Source: Opitutia bacterium UBA5964 (lineage in GTDB: Bacteria > Verrucomicrobiota > Verrucomicrobiia > Opitutales > Coraliomargaritaceae). From it: a stretch of DNA of 8,329 nucleotides. The notes under the pieces were generated by a model. It saw nothing but the letters and a program-made list of their open reading frames with translations. It was not told where the DNA came from and did not search any database. A program made the translations under genes and the position numbers. Position 1 is the stretch's first letter. The number at the start of each line of letters is the position of its first letter. Shown here piece by piece: positions 7,092 through 8,329 of this stretch. The DNA is taken from the NCBI GenBank assembly GCA_002430605.1, contig DJBY01000044.1, positions 1 through 8,329 of the forward strand, in the 5' to 3' direction.

Positions 7092-8108
7092 ATGAAAATT
7101 TTAGTTACAGGGGGTGCTGGCTATATTGGCAGTCACACAGTGTTGGAGTTGTTGTCTGCTGGGCATGAGGTGTGCGTGGTCGATAATCTTTGTAACTCAA
7201 GTGCGCAATCGATCGAGCGTGTGTCCGACTTGACCGGCAAGCCGGTTGATTTTTATGAAGTCGACCTTCGTGATCGCGTTGCCCTTGGTGCGATCATGGC
7301 AGGAGCTGGGTTCGATGCGGTGGTCCACTTTGCCGCTCTGAAGGCAGTGGGTGAGTCCGTCGAACAGCCCCTTGCCTATTATGATAACAACATTAATGGC
7401 ACTTTGATCCTGTGCGAACTGATGCGGGAGCATGCAGTTAAAAACTTGGTGTTCAGTTCTTCGGCCACGGTCTACGGTGATGCGAAAGAACTGCCGATTA
7501 CGGAAGCGGCACCATTGGGGGCAACCAACCCCTATGGACAAACGAAGCTGATGATGGAGCAGATCCTGATGGATTGGCAGCACAGCGATCCCTCGCTCAA
7601 TATTGCGATCTTGCGTTATTTCAATCCCGTCGGTGCGCACGAGAGTGGTCGCATTGGTGAGGACCCCAACGGCATCCCTAGTAATTTATTTCCTTATGTC
7701 GCCCAAGTGGCCGTGGGGCGAAGGCGGGCAATTCAGGTCCTAGGGGCCGATTATCCGACCCCAGATGGCACGGGGGTGCGGGACTATATACATGTTGTGG
7801 ACTTGGCGAAGGGGCATTTATATGCGCTGGATAAGCTGAATGATGCTCCTGGCCTGATTACCTGTAATCTGGGCACTGGGTGTGGGTATAGTGTGCTGGA
7901 AGTCATCAAGGCTTTTGGCGCAGCCTGTGGCAAAGAATTAACCTACGAGTTGATGCCGCGCCGACCTGGGGATGTGGCGGCCTGCTATGCCGATCCTGCT
8001 TATGCCAAGCAATTGCTAGGCTGGCAAGCAGAGCGTGATTTAGCCACCATGTGTGCAGATGCTTGGCGCTGGCAATCGACGAATCCCCATGGTTACGAAG
8101 AGGGCTGA
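7092..8108 (+). CDS. galE: UDP-glucose 4-epimerase (UDP-hexose 4-epimerase)
   Basis: This full-length 338-residue epimerase interconverts UDP-glucose and UDP-galactose in the cytoplasm, using tightly bound NAD; its length equals that of E. coli GalE. It shows the NAD-binding GGAGYIGSH at 7-15, VVDNL at 29-33, FAALKAVGES at 80-89, and the short-chain dehydrogenase catalytic set: Ser124 in FSSSATVYG and Tyr148/Lys152 in NPYGQTK. RYFNPVGAHESGRIGEDP at 175-192, GTGVRDYIHVVDLAKGH at 227-242 and LGTGCGYSVLEV at 260-271 are all typical of GalE. In the C-terminal RRPGDVAACYAD, Cys298 aligns with Tyr299 of E. coli GalE, the residue that restricts the active site to non-acetylated sugars; Cys occupies this place in the human enzyme, which also converts UDP-GlcNAc and UDP-GalNAc. 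The gene lies 45 bases after the acyltransferase and probably supplies galactose or N-acetylgalactosamine donors to the glycosyltransferases upstream. No truncation or frameshift is seen. Confidence 0.95.
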   Translation: MKILVTGGAGYIGSHTVLELLSAGHEVCVVDNLCNSSAQSIERVSDLTGKPVDFYEVDLRDRVALGAIMAGAGFDAVVHFAALKAVGESVEQPLAYYDNNINGTLILCELMREHAVKNLVFSSSATVYGDAKELPITEAAPLGATNPYGQTKLMMEQILMDWQHSDPSLNIAILRYFNPVGAHESGRIGEDPNGIPSNLFPYVAQVAVGRRRAIQVLGADYPTPDGTGVRDYIHVVDLAKGHLYALDKLNDAPGLITCNLGTGCGYSVLEVIKAFGAACGKELTYELMPRRPGDVAACYADPAYAKQLLGWQAERDLATMCADAWRWQSTNPHGYEEG

Positions 8109-8279
8109 CTCGCTTGACCAGCCTCGTGATCATCGAGAAAGTGGAACCCGGATCGCGTTAACCCTCAATTGTTTCACCCTCTTCGCTTCGTCGGCCGTTC
8201 ACCTTCGTCAAGAAGCCAGTATCAATTTCCGTGACTTTGATGCCCCTGAAAAACATAGAAGGTAACATTTTCTGAATTT
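8109..8279. other. Intergenic stretch after galE without a convincing gene
   Basis: No reading frame here has recognisable protein character. A short inverted repeat GGCTG/CAGCC (8103-8107 and 8119-8123) overlaps the galE stop, but it has only five base pairs and no T-run, so it is not a convincing terminator. The end of the operon cannot be placed from this sequence. Confidence 0.5.
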
Positions 8280-8329
8280 ATGCAACAGCACCGTTATGTC
8301 CCTCACGATAGCAATATTGGCTATTCAAA
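8280..8329 (+). CDS. Possible start of a further gene, 3' partial, very tentative
   Basis: An ATG at 8280 opens a frame that reads MQQHRYVPHDSNIGYS and runs off the right edge. Sixteen codons are too few to recognise a family, and there is no good ribosome binding site before it (only AGAAGG about 18 bases upstream). It is listed because the direction matches the cluster and a next gene is expected about here; it may equally be chance. Confidence 0.15.
   Translation, partial: MQQHRYVPHDSNIGYS

Noticed and set aside
5366..7102. Repeated TATGAAAATTTT at 5366 and 7091
   Set aside because: Both are simply the start codons of genes beginning MKIL; there is no longer shared sequence around them.
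7197..7640. Minus-strand open frame of 147 codons inside galE
   Set aside because: It lies wholly within a well-conserved galE, has no recognisable domain, and reflects codon bias of the sense gene.
8103..8123. Hairpin GGCTG/CAGCC as galE terminator
   Set aside because: Five base pairs, an 11-base loop and no following T-run are not enough for an intrinsic terminator.
8053..8265. Plus-strand open frame of 70 codons overlapping the galE end
   Set aside because: It starts inside galE in another frame, has no good ribosome binding site, and its translation shows no protein-like pattern.

Overview
The window is a one-direction stretch of an exopolysaccharide, capsule or O-antigen type gene cluster from a Gram-negative bacterium. 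All seven recognisable genes lie on the + strand and are packed with 4-base overlaps or gaps of 0 to 45 bases, so most or all of them are probably co-transcribed. Assignment to the Verrucomicrobiota (Opitutae / Puniceicoccales-like) is an inference. It rests on the long duplicated SUMF1/FGE-like protein of a type common in Verrucomicrobiota and Planctomycetota, moderate GC (near 50% by hand count of sample lines), and mostly poor Shine-Dalgarno sequences. No gene here fixes the taxonomy.

Layout: (1) 1-1704, the 3' part of a protein with two FGE-sulfatase-like domains in tandem and a C-terminal membrane helix ending in a basic tail. (2) 1701-2972, a polysaccharide pyruvyl transferase family protein, overlapping gene 1 by ATGA. 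(3) 2969-4144, a GT4-like glycosyltransferase, again overlapping by ATGA. (4) 4158-5327, a second GT4-like enzyme resembling gene 3 but clearly AT-richer. (5) 5367-6527, a more classical GT4 glycosyltransferase. (6) 6528-7046, a left-handed beta-helix (hexapeptide repeat) O-acyltransferase starting directly after the preceding stop. (7) 7092-8108, galE, a UDP-hexose 4-epimerase with the only strong ribosome binding site in the window. The last 221 bases hold no convincing gene, except perhaps the first codons of one that leaves the window.

Together the genes can supply a galactose-type nucleotide sugar (GalE), add sugars to a lipid-linked oligosaccharide (three glycosyltransferases), and decorate it with an acyl group (probably acetyl) and possibly a pyruvate ketal. 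The initiating sugar-phosphate transferase, flippase, polymerase and export genes are not in this window and would be expected in the flanks. The least conventional element is the membrane-tailed double FGE-like protein, whose domains lack the formylglycine-generating cysteines and whose gene is translationally coupled to the pyruvyl transferase gene. The most specific functional prediction is that GalE carries Cys where E. coli GalE has the substrate-gating Tyr299, suggesting it can also act on N-acetylated UDP-hexosamines. I see no CRISPR array, RNA gene, insertion sequence or clear terminator.
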